Both the position numbers and the translations under genes were made by a program. Below, one piece after another: positions 7,348-15,917 of a DNA stretch of 64,000 bases. The notes beneath the pieces were generated by a model. The model saw only the letters and a list, made by a program, of their open reading frames with translations. It was not told the origin of the DNA and searched no databases. Location: assembly GCF_021654655.1 (NCBI RefSeq), contig NZ_AP025225.1, forward strand, positions 1 through 64,000. Direction: 5' to 3'. This stretch comes from Candidatus Hydrogenosomobacter endosymbioticus (lineage in GTDB: Bacteria > Pseudomonadota > Alphaproteobacteria > Holosporales > GW7). The first letter of the stretch is position 1; every line of letters starts with the position of its first letter.

Positions 7348-9612
7348 CTAGTTTGTGACGCGAGAATTCTTCCGCAGCCTGCAATCTATTTTTTTATGGT
7401 CAAACTCCATCTTAAACAGGTGATCAATTTTTCTTTCATGTAACCCAGAGATATAGTCATACAGTAACATGTTACTAATTACATTTTTAACATATTGGCG
7501 GGTTTCAGCAATAGGGATTGTCTCTATCCAAAATAACGATGAATTAACGTTTGTTTTGCTTATGTCGAAACCTCTTAACCATTTTTCAGCATTGCTTTCG
7601 CCAGAGTTATATGCCGCTATCGCAGGTATATAGCACCCGCTGAACAGCTCTATTGTGTTGAGCAGATATTCTATGTCGACTGTTGTTTTGCGTTTCGACC
7701 ATAGCTCTTTTTTGTTGTTACTTTTTGCCTTAAAAAGCTGCGTCTTGTTTTTTATAAGTTGCTGCGCCTGCTGCGTAAGGACAACAAAATCGGTTTGATC
7801 TGTTGTTTTATCAGGAGCTGGTTCTGTTGTTTTATCAGGAGCTGGTTCTGTAACTATTATAGCCTTTATGAGCGATGAGTCGACATCAGGGCGCTTTATA
7901 AACGAAAGCTTTATGTCTGGGAAAGCAATTCGAAACAGAGATTTACAGCTGTAAGAGAATTTTTTTGCAAAAGCTATTGCCTGCTCTTTTGAAAATTGCT
8001 CTACCACATTTAAAATCGCTATTTTATACGCAAGCATCTCTGTCTGAGAAAGCGAAGCGCCACGCGAACGGATGAAATCGTTTACGATAGAATTTATGGC
8101 TTCTACGCATGGTCTTTTTTTCATCGAGGTATGTCTTAGCAGGCGGATTAGCTCCGAAAAATCTTCTCCAGCTTGAGAACGATACGAATTTTCTCCATTA
8201 AGGTCCAGAAACTCCAATTCAAAAGGTTTGTTTGCTTTGTGTAAGGCGAGCATTCCATATAAAGAAAAAGCATATTTACCTGCAGATCGAAAACTCTCAC
8301 AAGCCGATTCCTTTAACCCAAGCTTTTCCATGCATACGCCTCGCCAATATAAGGCTCTGGCGAGCGCTTTTTCTCGACATGCTTCTGGCAGGTCTTCGGA
8401 CATATGTATTATATACTCAAATAGCTCCAACGCCCTTTTATAATCAGAAACTCCAAAGGCATACGTTACTCCAGCAAGAGCAACGTTATCAGCTATTTCT
8501 TCTGGGTATGTTTTGAAGTTTGCTGATCTGATAGACAGAGCAATATCTGCGGCATTTTTGAAGTATTTTTTTGCCAAAGCATATTCGTTGTTTGCTGCCA
8601 GTATTTTTGCGCGAGATATTAATTCGTGCGCCATATGCGCGGAAAGCTTTATCCATGCCGATACTTGTTTTGTATTGTGTGACGATTGAACTGCAGAGCT
8701 CGAGTATTTGTTGAATACGCTTATAGCTCCTTTATAGTTGTAAATTTTTAGAAGAGCTTCTGCATGCGCTAAAGGATATATATAAAACTCTGGTAAATTT
8801 TTACTTAGTTTTTTATAAAATTTACTGAATTCTTCGATTTCATATGTTGACGGTATATATTTTTTTTCTAAAAATGACAAACATCTCGAAAAAATGTGAT
8901 AACAACATTTTCTATAAGGGCCTAAAATAGATTGATTTTTGCAAGAGCTTTCTAAACGGACTATGTTTTTTAACCATGAATTTGCTAGATCTAATCTTTC
9001 AGAAAATACTAAATTAGCGAACCTAGAGAAAAATACATCGCTTTTCAGCATTTTAGCGTTTTTATAAAACTTCAAAATATACAGCAAAATCCTTTGATCT
9101 TGTTTTGAAATAGACGTGCTTTCTGCAACATATTCTCTGAATGCTTCCTGAGATTTTATTGTGTCGATGCCTTTTGCTTGGTGGTATATTTGCCATCCCA
9201 AGGGAGTGAGAGGATATCGTTTAGAAAAAAACTCTATACAGCAACGGTCATTAACTGCTTGATCTCTATAAAGCGACCTCTCTCCGGCGATTTGAAGTTT
9301 ATTCATACACTCTGGGAAAAGCTTCACATAGATTTCTCTTCTTTTAAAGATTTCTGACATTGTTTGAAAGTCTATAACAAAAGAGGCGTCTACCAGAGAG
9401 CCTGAAATCAAGCTAGCGTCTTTTTCGAGGTCGTTATGCATAGCGCAAGTGTCGGCCGTGGTACTGCTAGACCGCTCAGAAACGTACACGATGTTGTCTG
9501 GAAACAATGGATCTCCGCACGAAAGGGATAAGCCGTTGGAAACGAGCGCAGAAAACAAAAAACTGCAACAAAACACGCGCGCACGCGTTTCCTCTGCTAC
9601 TTTCCTAATCAT
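7348..9612 (-). CDS. Soluble lytic transglycosylase-like protein with degenerate catalytic motif
   Basis: Periplasmic 754-residue protein with an N-terminal signal peptide, a long helical superhelix of TPR-like repeats (roughly residues 60-560) and a C-terminal SLT domain, the architecture of Slt70. The distal SLT motifs are well kept: IAAYNSGE near 666, then a W-I-E-x-I-P-x-x-E-T-R-x-Y-V segment near 695-710. The proximal motif is not. The usual E-S-x-F...S-x-x-G-A-x-G-L-M-Q stretch is replaced by Glu589 followed by two exact copies of EPAPDKTT and then VLTQQAQQLI. Glu589 stands where the catalytic glutamate should be. The enzyme may be inactive or altered. The small lipoprotein gene upstream overlaps its start by 8 bases, so the two are probably translationally coupled. 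Confidence 0.85.
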   Translation of the reverse strand: MIRKVAEETRARVFCCSFLFSALVSNGLSLSCGDPLFPDNIVYVSERSSSTTADTCAMHNDLEKDASLISGSLVDASFVIDFQTMSEIFKRREIYVKLFPECMNKLQIAGERSLYRDQAVNDRCCIEFFSKRYPLTPLGWQIYHQAKGIDTIKSQEAFREYVAESTSISKQDQRILLYILKFYKNAKMLKSDVFFSRFANLVFSERLDLANSWLKNIVRLESSCKNQSILGPYRKCCYHIFSRCLSFLEKKYIPSTYEIEEFSKFYKKLSKNLPEFYIYPLAHAEALLKIYNYKGAISVFNKYSSSAVQSSHNTKQVSAWIKLSAHMAHELISRAKILAANNEYALAKKYFKNAADIALSIRSANFKTYPEEIADNVALAGVTYAFGVSDYKRALELFEYIIHMSEDLPEACREKALARALYWRGVCMEKLGLKESACESFRSAGKYAFSLYGMLALHKANKPFELEFLDLNGENSYRSQAGEDFSELIRLLRHTSMKKRPCVEAINSIVNDFIRSRGASLSQTEMLAYKIAILNVVEQFSKEQAIAFAKKFSYSCKSLFRIAFPDIKLSFIKRPDVDSSLIKAIIVTEPAPDKTTEPAPDKTTDQTDFVVLTQQAQQLIKNKTQLFKAKSNNKKELWSKRKTTVDIEYLLNTIELFSGCYIPAIAAYNSGESNAEKWLRGFDISKTNVNSSLFWIETIPIAETRQYVKNVISNMLLYDYISGLHERKIDHLFKMEFDHKKIDCRLRKNSRVTN
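7801..7848. repeat. Exact 24-bp tandem duplication inside the SLT gene
   Basis: Two identical, directly adjacent 24-base units (7801-7824 and 7825-7848). Being a multiple of three, they keep the reading frame and encode two copies of EPAPDKTT at the catalytic loop of the lytic transglycosylase. Perfect identity suggests a recent duplication by slippage. Confidence 0.95.
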
Positions 9613-9736
9613 CTTTTAAGCGATAATTGCAGCTAGGGCAAGACGTGCACCCAGACAGAACAACCGCAGCGCCAAAGGCGACGATAGACAGCGACATTAC
9701 AAAGCAACACTTTAATAGGTTTTTCGAGAACTTCAT
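9605..9736 (-). CDS. Small lipoprotein, 43 residues
   Basis: Start ATG at 9736 is preceded by AGGA at a good distance. The peptide has a Lys-containing n-region, a hydrophobic core and a lipobox (L-S-G-C) with Cys30 as the lipidation site. The mature lipoprotein would have only 14 residues (CTSCPSCNYRLKDD), with two further cysteines in a C-x-x-C arrangement. Its stop codon lies inside the first codons of the lytic transglycosylase gene, giving an 8-base overlap. It resembles the tiny entericidin-like or LptM-like lipoproteins only in size and shape. No family is claimed. Confidence 0.75.
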   Translation of the reverse strand: MKFSKNLLKCCFVMSLSIVAFGAAVVLSGCTSCPSCNYRLKDD

Positions 9737-10113
9737 GGCTATAATTCCTTTTAAATATTTCTTAGCAAAGTAGTATAGTTGAAAAATTTTATATATCAAG
9801 CAGTTTTCTGATTGGCGTTTCTGATTGTCATCTGTACGTTTTTATATGGGCTTTAGGAAATTTGAGACTATTTGTGTAGAAATGGGATTATGTTGGCTGT
9901 GGCAGAGCTTTCTTAGTTATCGTTTTCTGAGTGTAAAAATCAGTCTTTTTATGAAGGTTGATTTTTCTTATGAATTTTGAGCTCTTTTTATGTATAGAAT
10001 TTTTTGGTACAATCCGCTGAGTAGTCTATAATTTCTCACGCAGATTCGATTATTCCGGTGCCAAGTTTGGTGTTGTCTGCGGAGGTGAAACTGGAAAAAG
10101 GGATTTATTTTGT
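9737..10113. promoter_or_regulatory. Divergent intergenic region with probable rpsB promoter
   Basis: About 377 bases between the minus-strand lipoprotein gene and rpsB, with no gene in it. A TACAAT -10 box is seen at 10008-10013, about 100 bases before rpsB, with only a weak T-rich -35. The leader contains a GGAGGTG at 10081-10087 that is too far from the rpsB ATG to be its main ribosome-binding site. rpsB leaders often carry autoregulatory structure, but none could be identified here. Confidence 0.35.
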
Positions 10114-10911
10114 ATGGAAAACATAACTGTAAGGCGGCTTTTGGACGCAGGGGTCCATTTTGGGCATAGGGTTCAGCGTTGGAACCCTAAGATGAAGAAG
10201 TATATATACGGCGTTCATAATGGAACACACATTGTAGATCTTCCTCAAACGGTTGACTGCATGAACAGAGCCTTAAATGTTTTGCGCGGTATAGTGAAAG
10301 ATAGAGGGAGAGTGTTGTTCGTGGGGACTAAGCAACAGGCTAAGGATATAGTAAAGGTGGCTGCGCAGAAATGCGGCCAGTATTACGTTGACCATAGGTG
10401 GCTTGGCGGTACACTTACAAACTGGCGCACTATCGTTCAGTCTATTAATAGGCTGAACTCTTTGAAAGAGAGAATATCTTCTGACGATTTTTCTTCATAT
10501 ACAAAGAAAGAGCAGCTGTGTTTTAAAAATGATGTTGAAAGATTAGAGCGCGCGCTTGGCGGTATAAAAGACATGGGTGGTTTGCCGGATGTTTTGTTTA
10601 TCATAGATATAAACAAAGAGGCGATAGCTACTAGAGAAGCGCGTCAGCTTGGTATTCCTGTAATTGCTATTGTAGATACGAACTCAAATCCAGACGGAAT
10701 AGACTATCCAATTCCAGGAAACGATGACGCTATTAAAGCTATACAACTTTATTGTGATATTGTCTCTGACGCTGTTATAAGCGGTATACAGGAGGAAATG
10801 CGTACGGCAGGTGTTGAAATTAGCCAAAGTAAAGATCTTCCTCAGAGTAGCGAGAGTGAAAATCAGGCTCTTTTGCAAGCTTTTGGAGGCGCCGATTCAT
10901 CAGAATCTTGA
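10114..10911 (+). CDS. rpsB: 30S ribosomal protein S2
   Basis: Small-subunit ribosomal protein, 265 residues. The family hallmarks are clear: LLDAGVHFGH at the N-terminus, then NPKMKKYIYG, a V-G-T-K-x-Q-A segment, WLGGTLTNW near residue 105, and PDVLFIIDINKE followed by ARQLGIPVIAIVDTNSNPD. The start is ATG at 10114. In most bacteria tsf (EF-Ts) follows directly; here the next gene is a lipid A acyltransferase homologue, so the rpsB-tsf operon has been broken. Confidence 0.98.
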   Translation: MENITVRRLLDAGVHFGHRVQRWNPKMKKYIYGVHNGTHIVDLPQTVDCMNRALNVLRGIVKDRGRVLFVGTKQQAKDIVKVAAQKCGQYYVDHRWLGGTLTNWRTIVQSINRLNSLKERISSDDFSSYTKKEQLCFKNDVERLERALGGIKDMGGLPDVLFIIDINKEAIATREARQLGIPVIAIVDTNSNPDGIDYPIPGNDDAIKAIQLYCDIVSDAVISGIQEEMRTAGVEISQSKDLPQSSESENQALLQAFGGADSSES

Positions 10912-10969
10912 ACAACTGGTTTTGTGTTTTAAGTTCGGTTTTTGTATTTTGTAAATGGGGAAATAGAGA

Positions 10970-11830
10970 GTGCTTTTGAAGTGGCTGCACCTTTTGGAGT
11001 TTTGCGGGCTTAGATTAGTGTGCGCGATTTTTGGCTCTCTTCCGGAGAAGTCTGCCTCTGATTTCGGAGGTTGGGTCGGTAGGGTTTTTGGTCCGTTTTT
11101 TCCTGTTTCAAACAGAGCGCGCAAGAATCTTGAGTTTGTTTTTCCGTACATAAAAGAAACTGTTAAAGAAAACATAGTGCGCGACGTTTGGGATAATCTT
11201 GGAAGAGTTGTGGCAGAGTATTGCAATCTTGAGAAAATATCTAAGAATCACGATCGTATGGAAATCGTGGGGGCTCATGTTGTAGAAAAGCTTAGAGATG
11301 ATGGGCTTCCAGCTATTTTGTTTAGCGCTCATCTGTCTAATTTTCAGATAGCAACTTTGGCAGCTCGGTCGCTTGGACTTTCTATAGTTCAAGTGTACAG
11401 AAAAACTAACAATAAATACATCGATGGAGTGATGCGTTATATGCAAGCAAAAGCAGCGAGCGGCGTGATTTCTAAGGATCAGACGAAGCAAATTATAAAG
11501 TCCCTCATGGACGGGAAGCACTTGTTTATGCTTGTGGATCAGAGAGTGCTCGAAGGTGTGCGTATACCTTTTATAGGGCGAGACGCTCTTACCACAACAT
11601 CTGTAGCTCGATTATGCAGACGGCTAAGGTGCCCCTTAGTTCCAGTCCGTGTTGAGCGCGTTCATACACATAATTTCAGAGTTACATTTCACGATCCTAT
11701 TAGTATAGAAGGCAATACTGATGACGAAGTGATGCGCGAAGTGAATAGCATAATTGGTCTTTGGGTTAAAAAGGCCCCGAGTCAGTGGATGTGGATTCAC
11801 AAACGATGGGAGATTCCTACTGAAAGCTGA
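10970..11830 (+). CDS. LpxL/HtrB-family lipid A acyltransferase, altered catalytic motif
   Basis: Homologue of the Kdo2-lipid A late acyltransferases, 286 residues from a GTG start. A hydrophobic N-terminus for membrane anchoring is followed by NRARKNLEFVFP, the expected catalytic block SAHLSNFQ near residue 119-126, then MLVDQRVLEGVRIPFIGRDA, which is the typical second block. The family needs an H-x4-D/E dyad. Here His121 is followed by Gln126 instead of an acid (alphaproteobacterial members often read H-x-x-N-W-E). Activity is therefore uncertain. It follows rpsB by 58 bases on the same strand. Its presence implies that lipid A is, or recently was, made. Confidence 0.85.
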   Translation: MLLKWLHLLEFCGLRLVCAIFGSLPEKSASDFGGWVGRVFGPFFPVSNRARKNLEFVFPYIKETVKENIVRDVWDNLGRVVAEYCNLEKISKNHDRMEIVGAHVVEKLRDDGLPAILFSAHLSNFQIATLAARSLGLSIVQVYRKTNNKYIDGVMRYMQAKAASGVISKDQTKQIIKSLMDGKHLFMLVDQRVLEGVRIPFIGRDALTTTSVARLCRRLRCPLVPVRVERVHTHNFRVTFHDPISIEGNTDDEVMREVNSIIGLWVKKAPSQWMWIHKRWEIPTES

Positions 11831-11965
11831 AGCTTCCTTCTGATGTCATTTCGAAGTAAGAGGTTTGAGCAATCATTGCTTTTGTCAGAGTTTATGAACT
11901 TTCTCCTTAACTAGCTGGTTACATGCGTGTATAATCTTCGAGTACGATAGGACATGCCATGCATA

Positions 11966-13672
11966 ATGCGAAAACATCTTATAACTAGCGCTCTTCCATA
12001 TATAAACGGCGTAAAACATATAGGGAATCTTGTTGGCTCTATGCTTCCCGCAGACGTGTATGCTAGGTTTTTGCGTCAAAATAGCGGAGAGGTTTTATTC
12101 ATATGCGGAACCGATGAGCACGGTACTCCTGCGGAAATAGCGGCAGAAGAAGCGGGAAAAGATGTGCGGGAATACTGTGATGAAATGTATGAAACGCAAA
12201 AGTCTATTTATGAAAAATTCGGACTAAGCTTTGATTATTTCGGGAGAAGTTCTGCAGGATCTAACAAAGAAATAACAAATGAAATTTTTCTAGCGCTTTG
12301 GAATAACGGGTACATAATAGAAAAAAGTATACGGCAGTATTACTCGATAGACGATGGGAGGTTCCTTCCAGACAGGTATTTGGAGGGAACGTGTCCCGTA
12401 TGCAAATACTCTAGAGCTAGGGGAGACCAGTGCGATGGTTGTGGGGCTCTTCTTAATCCGGAGGAGTTGATAGACCCTGTGTCCGCGATAAGCAAAAGCA
12501 AAAATATAGAGCTTCGAGAAACGAAGCACCTTTTTCTGGATTTATCCAAGATAGAGGGAAAGGTTGACGAATGGGTGTCTCTGCATGATAAGTGGCCAGA
12601 TGTTGTGAAGGGAATAGCGAAAAAATGGATCAACGAAGGGCTGAAGTCTAGGTGTATAACGCGCGACTTAAAATGGGGAATTAACGTTTCGCTTTACGAA
12701 TATAGTGATAAAGTTTTCTATGTTTGGTTTGACGCTCCAAACGCATATATAGGAATAACTAAAGATTGGTCTGAGTCTGTTGGAAGGCCAGAAGAATGGA
12801 AGGAATGGTGGACTCCTTGTGACGAAAAAAAAGTCTCTTATACGCAATTTATGGCAAAAGATAACGTGCCGTTCCATGCAATATTTTGGCCTGCTATGCT
12901 TTTCGCTGCGAATTTGGGATTTAAACAGGTAGATTATATAAAGGGCTTTAATTGGCTTACATACGATAAAGGAAAGTTCTCTACAAGCCAAAAACGAGGG
13001 ATATTTACAGATTCTGCGCTAAAGATGTTTGATCCAGACTATTGGCGCTATTATCTGATCGCAAATTGCCCAGAAGGAGACGACTCTGATTTCAGCTTTT
13101 CTCATTTTGCTTCGATAATAAATAAGGATCTTTGCGATGTTCTTGGCAATTTTGCTACGAGAGTTCTCGCTCTTTTAGAAAAACATTTTGATAGCGCTAT
13201 TGCTGTTGACCTGAGAGAAAAAGGTAATATCGACGAACATCTTTTAAAAAATGTCTGCAAACATGTCGACGAAATAGAAGAGAATCTTGATAGTATGAGG
13301 TTTAGAAAAGCTGCTTCTTCTATGCGTGCTTTTTGGGCTTTAGGAAACGAGTATATTTCTGAAAAAAAACCATGGAATGAGGTAAAGCAAAATAAATGTG
13401 CCTCTGCTGTTTGTCTTGCCCACTGCGTGCATCTTTTAAGAGCATTTGCTATAACCGCACACCCAGTAATTCCTTTTTCTTGTAGGAACATCCTAAAGAT
13501 ACTGAATGATGTCGGAGGAGAAAAAAATATAGACAGGCTTTCGTTCGATGAAGCGAAGAATTTTCAATATTTTAAGCCTGATCATAAAGTTGGGGCTCCG
13601 CAGAGGCTTTTTGAAAAAATAGAAGATGATAGGGTGAAAGAGTTGACCTTAGAGTTCGATGGACGCTGCTAG
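11966..13672 (+). CDS. metG: Methionyl-tRNA synthetase
   Basis: Class I synthetase charging tRNA-Met, about 568 residues from ATG 11966 (an ATG four codons upstream at 11954 is also possible). The HIGH-like motif is HIGN in YINGVKHIGNLVG near residues 13-25. A zinc knuckle of four cysteines (CPVC...CDGC) lies near 145-160. The KMSKS-like motif reads KFSTS near 340. The N-terminus, with LFICGTDEHGTPAE, and the KFSTS spelling are those of the MetRS type otherwise common in archaea, eukaryotes and some bacteria, rather than the short KMSKS type usual for many alphaproteobacteria. No C-terminal tRNA-binding domain (about residue 550 onward) is present. Confidence 0.96.
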   Translation: MRKHLITSALPYINGVKHIGNLVGSMLPADVYARFLRQNSGEVLFICGTDEHGTPAEIAAEEAGKDVREYCDEMYETQKSIYEKFGLSFDYFGRSSAGSNKEITNEIFLALWNNGYIIEKSIRQYYSIDDGRFLPDRYLEGTCPVCKYSRARGDQCDGCGALLNPEELIDPVSAISKSKNIELRETKHLFLDLSKIEGKVDEWVSLHDKWPDVVKGIAKKWINEGLKSRCITRDLKWGINVSLYEYSDKVFYVWFDAPNAYIGITKDWSESVGRPEEWKEWWTPCDEKKVSYTQFMAKDNVPFHAIFWPAMLFAANLGFKQVDYIKGFNWLTYDKGKFSTSQKRGIFTDSALKMFDPDYWRYYLIANCPEGDDSDFSFSHFASIINKDLCDVLGNFATRVLALLEKHFDSAIAVDLREKGNIDEHLLKNVCKHVDEIEENLDSMRFRKAASSMRAFWALGNEYISEKKPWNEVKQNKCASAVCLAHCVHLLRAFAITAHPVIPFSCRNILKILNDVGGEKNIDRLSFDEAKNFQYFKPDHKVGAPQRLFEKIEDDRVKELTLEFDGRC

Positions 13673-13850
13673 ATAGACAAATGACATGGCATTAATGTTG
13701 CTCTGTTGCTTTTTCTTGAACCGCCGGAAATACTGTGGCAATCTGTTGCGAGGGAGCGTCTCCGCTTTCTGGCAAAATTGTGGACTTTCTATTTTTATTG
13801 ATAGAATACTACTGAAACACGGAAAAATAAGTATTTATTAGGGGGGTCGT

Positions 13851-14504
13851 ATGCTGAAAATTGAACATCTTTACAAAAAGTTTGGAGATAATATGGTTCT
13901 GAACGACATTAGCATGTCGGTAGACAAAAACAGCATCTTAGGAATTGCCGGTGCGTCGGGAGGAGGAAAATCTACTCTTCTTAGATGTATTCAGGGGCTG
14001 GATACGCAGTATAGAGGATCTATAACGTGCGGTGGAAAAGTTTCGTTTATGTTTCAGGATTTTCAGCTATTCCCGCACATGACAGTTATGGAAAATATAA
14101 CGTATGCTCCAAGGCTACACGACAAAGCGAAGGACCATTATATTCTTGCAAAAGACATATTGGGGAAGCTTGGAGTTTTGGAGAAAGCGGATGAATATCC
14201 GTCGAAGTTGTCTGGCGGACAAAAACAGCGAGTAGCTCTCGCGAGGAGTCTTATGGTATCGCCAGATCTGTTGTTGTGCGACGAGCCCACCTCTGGATTA
14301 GATATCGCCACAACTTCTGATGTCGTTTCTTTGCTTAAAATGATACGTGACATGGGGGTTACTATATTGATCGCATCACACGATTTAGACTTTTTAACGA
14401 AAATAGCTGACCACATAATCGCCCTCAAAGGTGGTAGAATTTCTGCAGAGCTATCGACAACAGATGTTGAAAACCCGATAGAATATTTAAAGAAGCACTA
14501 CTAA
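13851..14504 (+). CDS. Orphan ABC transporter ATPase, polar amino-acid (GlnQ) type
   Basis: ATP-binding subunit, 217 residues, preceded by a strong run of G residues as ribosome-binding site. Walker A (GASGGGKST) is at 34-42, Q-loop FMFQDFQLFPHMTVMENI near 65, signature LSGGQKQRVALARS near 119 and Walker B with LLCDEPTSGLD near 140, then the H-loop SHD. The Q-loop and downstream spelling are those of polar amino-acid importers such as GlnQ. It is shorter than the usual 240 residues, lacking part of the C-terminus. No permease or binding protein is adjacent, so its partner must lie elsewhere or be lost. Confidence 0.85.
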   Translation: MLKIEHLYKKFGDNMVLNDISMSVDKNSILGIAGASGGGKSTLLRCIQGLDTQYRGSITCGGKVSFMFQDFQLFPHMTVMENITYAPRLHDKAKDHYILAKDILGKLGVLEKADEYPSKLSGGQKQRVALARSLMVSPDLLLCDEPTSGLDIATTSDVVSLLKMIRDMGVTILIASHDLDFLTKIADHIIALKGGRISAELSTTDVENPIEYLKKHY

Positions 14505-14528
14505 AGGCGATTTGATGGTGTGTTGCGT

Positions 14529-14557
14529 TTATGAATAGGGCGCTAGCGTGTTATAAT
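14529..14557 (+). promoter_or_regulatory. Probable promoter of mtaB
   Basis: A perfect TATAAT at 14552-14557 is preceded at 17 bases by TTATGA (14529-14534), a weak -35. The start codon of mtaB is 36 bases downstream. Confidence 0.5.
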
Positions 14558-14592
14558 GCGCTTTCTACGCAGATCTTGTCTTAGAGTTTATT

Positions 14593-15849
14593 ATGCAAAA
14601 AAAATGGATAGGCGCGCGGGTGGTTACTCTCGGCTGTAGGCTTAATCATCATGAATCAGAGGTGATGAAGGAAATAGCAAATGAAATAGGAATTGGTGAT
14701 GTTGTGATCATAAATACTTGCTGCGTTACATCTGAGGCAGAGCGGCAATCTAGGCAAATGATTAGAAAAGCAAAAAAAGAAAATCCGTCGTCTGTTATAA
14801 TAGTGACCGGGTGCGCGGCAGAACTGAATTATGATAAGTTTTGTGCCATGCCCGAGGTTGACTTGGTTATCAGGAACAGAGAGAAAGCAGATAAAAAAAT
14901 ATTTACCAGCAAAATTAAAGAGATAAAAGAAGCTGGCTGCAGTTGCGGGCATGAGCAGGGCAAGGAAAGAGATCGTGATGCAAAAGATAGAACGAGATTT
15001 TTTTTAAAAATACAAGATGGATGTGACAATAACTGTTCGTATTGCATTGTTCCAAGCGTGCGGGGCAGAAGTCGAAGTGTTCCGATTTGCGACATAATTG
15101 AATGTTCTCGGTCCTTAGCGCGTAATGGGGCCTTAGAAATTGTGCTCACAGGCGTTGACATAACGTCATACCGTGATACGGAATCTCTAGGTGCCGGAGG
15201 ATTATGCGACGTTGTCAAAAGCATAGTAAAAGAAGTTCCAGCTATCCAGCGAATTAGAATATCATCCATCGATCCTGCGGGCGTAGATGACGAATTGTCT
15301 CGGGTCATATGCCAAGAAGAAAAGATAATGCCTCACCTTCACCTTAGCCTTCAGTCAGGAGACAATGTTGTATTAAGGCGTATGCTCAGGCGGCATTCTC
15401 GCGAGCTCGTTTTGGATTTATGCGAAAAAATTCGCTCTATGAGGCCAGGTTTTGCTTTCGGCGCAGATGTAATTACTGGCTTTCCAACGGAAGATGAAGA
15501 TATGTTTCGAAACACTGTTGAGTTGATTGAAATGTGCAGAATAAACAGCCTTCACGTGTTTCCTTTTTCTCCGAGACCAGGAACATTAGCCGCTGGTATG
15601 AATCAGGTTTCCCCGAAAATAGCAAAGGAGAGAGCCGCTAACCTTAGATCTGTAGGAGAGAATTTGATGAAAGAATATATGCAAAGCCAAATTGACTCTA
15701 TTGCCAAGGTTTTAATAGAAGACGGACGACTTGGCTATTGTGAGCATTTTGTAAAAGTGGAAACGAACTCGCAGGTTAAGCGCAATACAATAGTTGATGT
15801 GAAAATTTCTGGATTCAGAGATAATTGTATGATTGGTAATGTTGTTTGA
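14593..15849 (+). CDS. mtaB: tRNA t6A37 methylthiotransferase MtaB
   Basis: Radical SAM enzyme that adds a methylthio group to N6-threonylcarbamoyladenosine at position 37 of ANN-reading tRNAs. The N-terminal domain has three cysteines for one [4Fe-4S] cluster (Cys15 in TLGCRLN, one in NTCCV near 44, one in TGCA near 78). The radical SAM triad is Cys144-x3-Cys148-x2-Cys151 in DGCDNNCSYC. HLHLSLQSGDNVVLRRMLRRH and FGADVITGFPTE follow as expected. The spelling LGCRLNHHE and VLTGVDI fits MtaB rather than MiaB. Length, 418 residues, is normal, with a short C-terminal domain. The t6A precursor requires TsaB, a candidate for which lies at 46883. Confidence 0.93.
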   Translation: MQKKWIGARVVTLGCRLNHHESEVMKEIANEIGIGDVVIINTCCVTSEAERQSRQMIRKAKKENPSSVIIVTGCAAELNYDKFCAMPEVDLVIRNREKADKKIFTSKIKEIKEAGCSCGHEQGKERDRDAKDRTRFFLKIQDGCDNNCSYCIVPSVRGRSRSVPICDIIECSRSLARNGALEIVLTGVDITSYRDTESLGAGGLCDVVKSIVKEVPAIQRIRISSIDPAGVDDELSRVICQEEKIMPHLHLSLQSGDNVVLRRMLRRHSRELVLDLCEKIRSMRPGFAFGADVITGFPTEDEDMFRNTVELIEMCRINSLHVFPFSPRPGTLAAGMNQVSPKIAKERAANLRSVGENLMKEYMQSQIDSIAKVLIEDGRLGYCEHFVKVETNSQVKRNTIVDVKISGFRDNCMIGNVV

Positions 15850-15917
15850 GGTTAATTGACGCTGGGCGAATCATGACCATATAATAATAGAGATGATTCA
15901 AGTATTTACTTAGTGTT

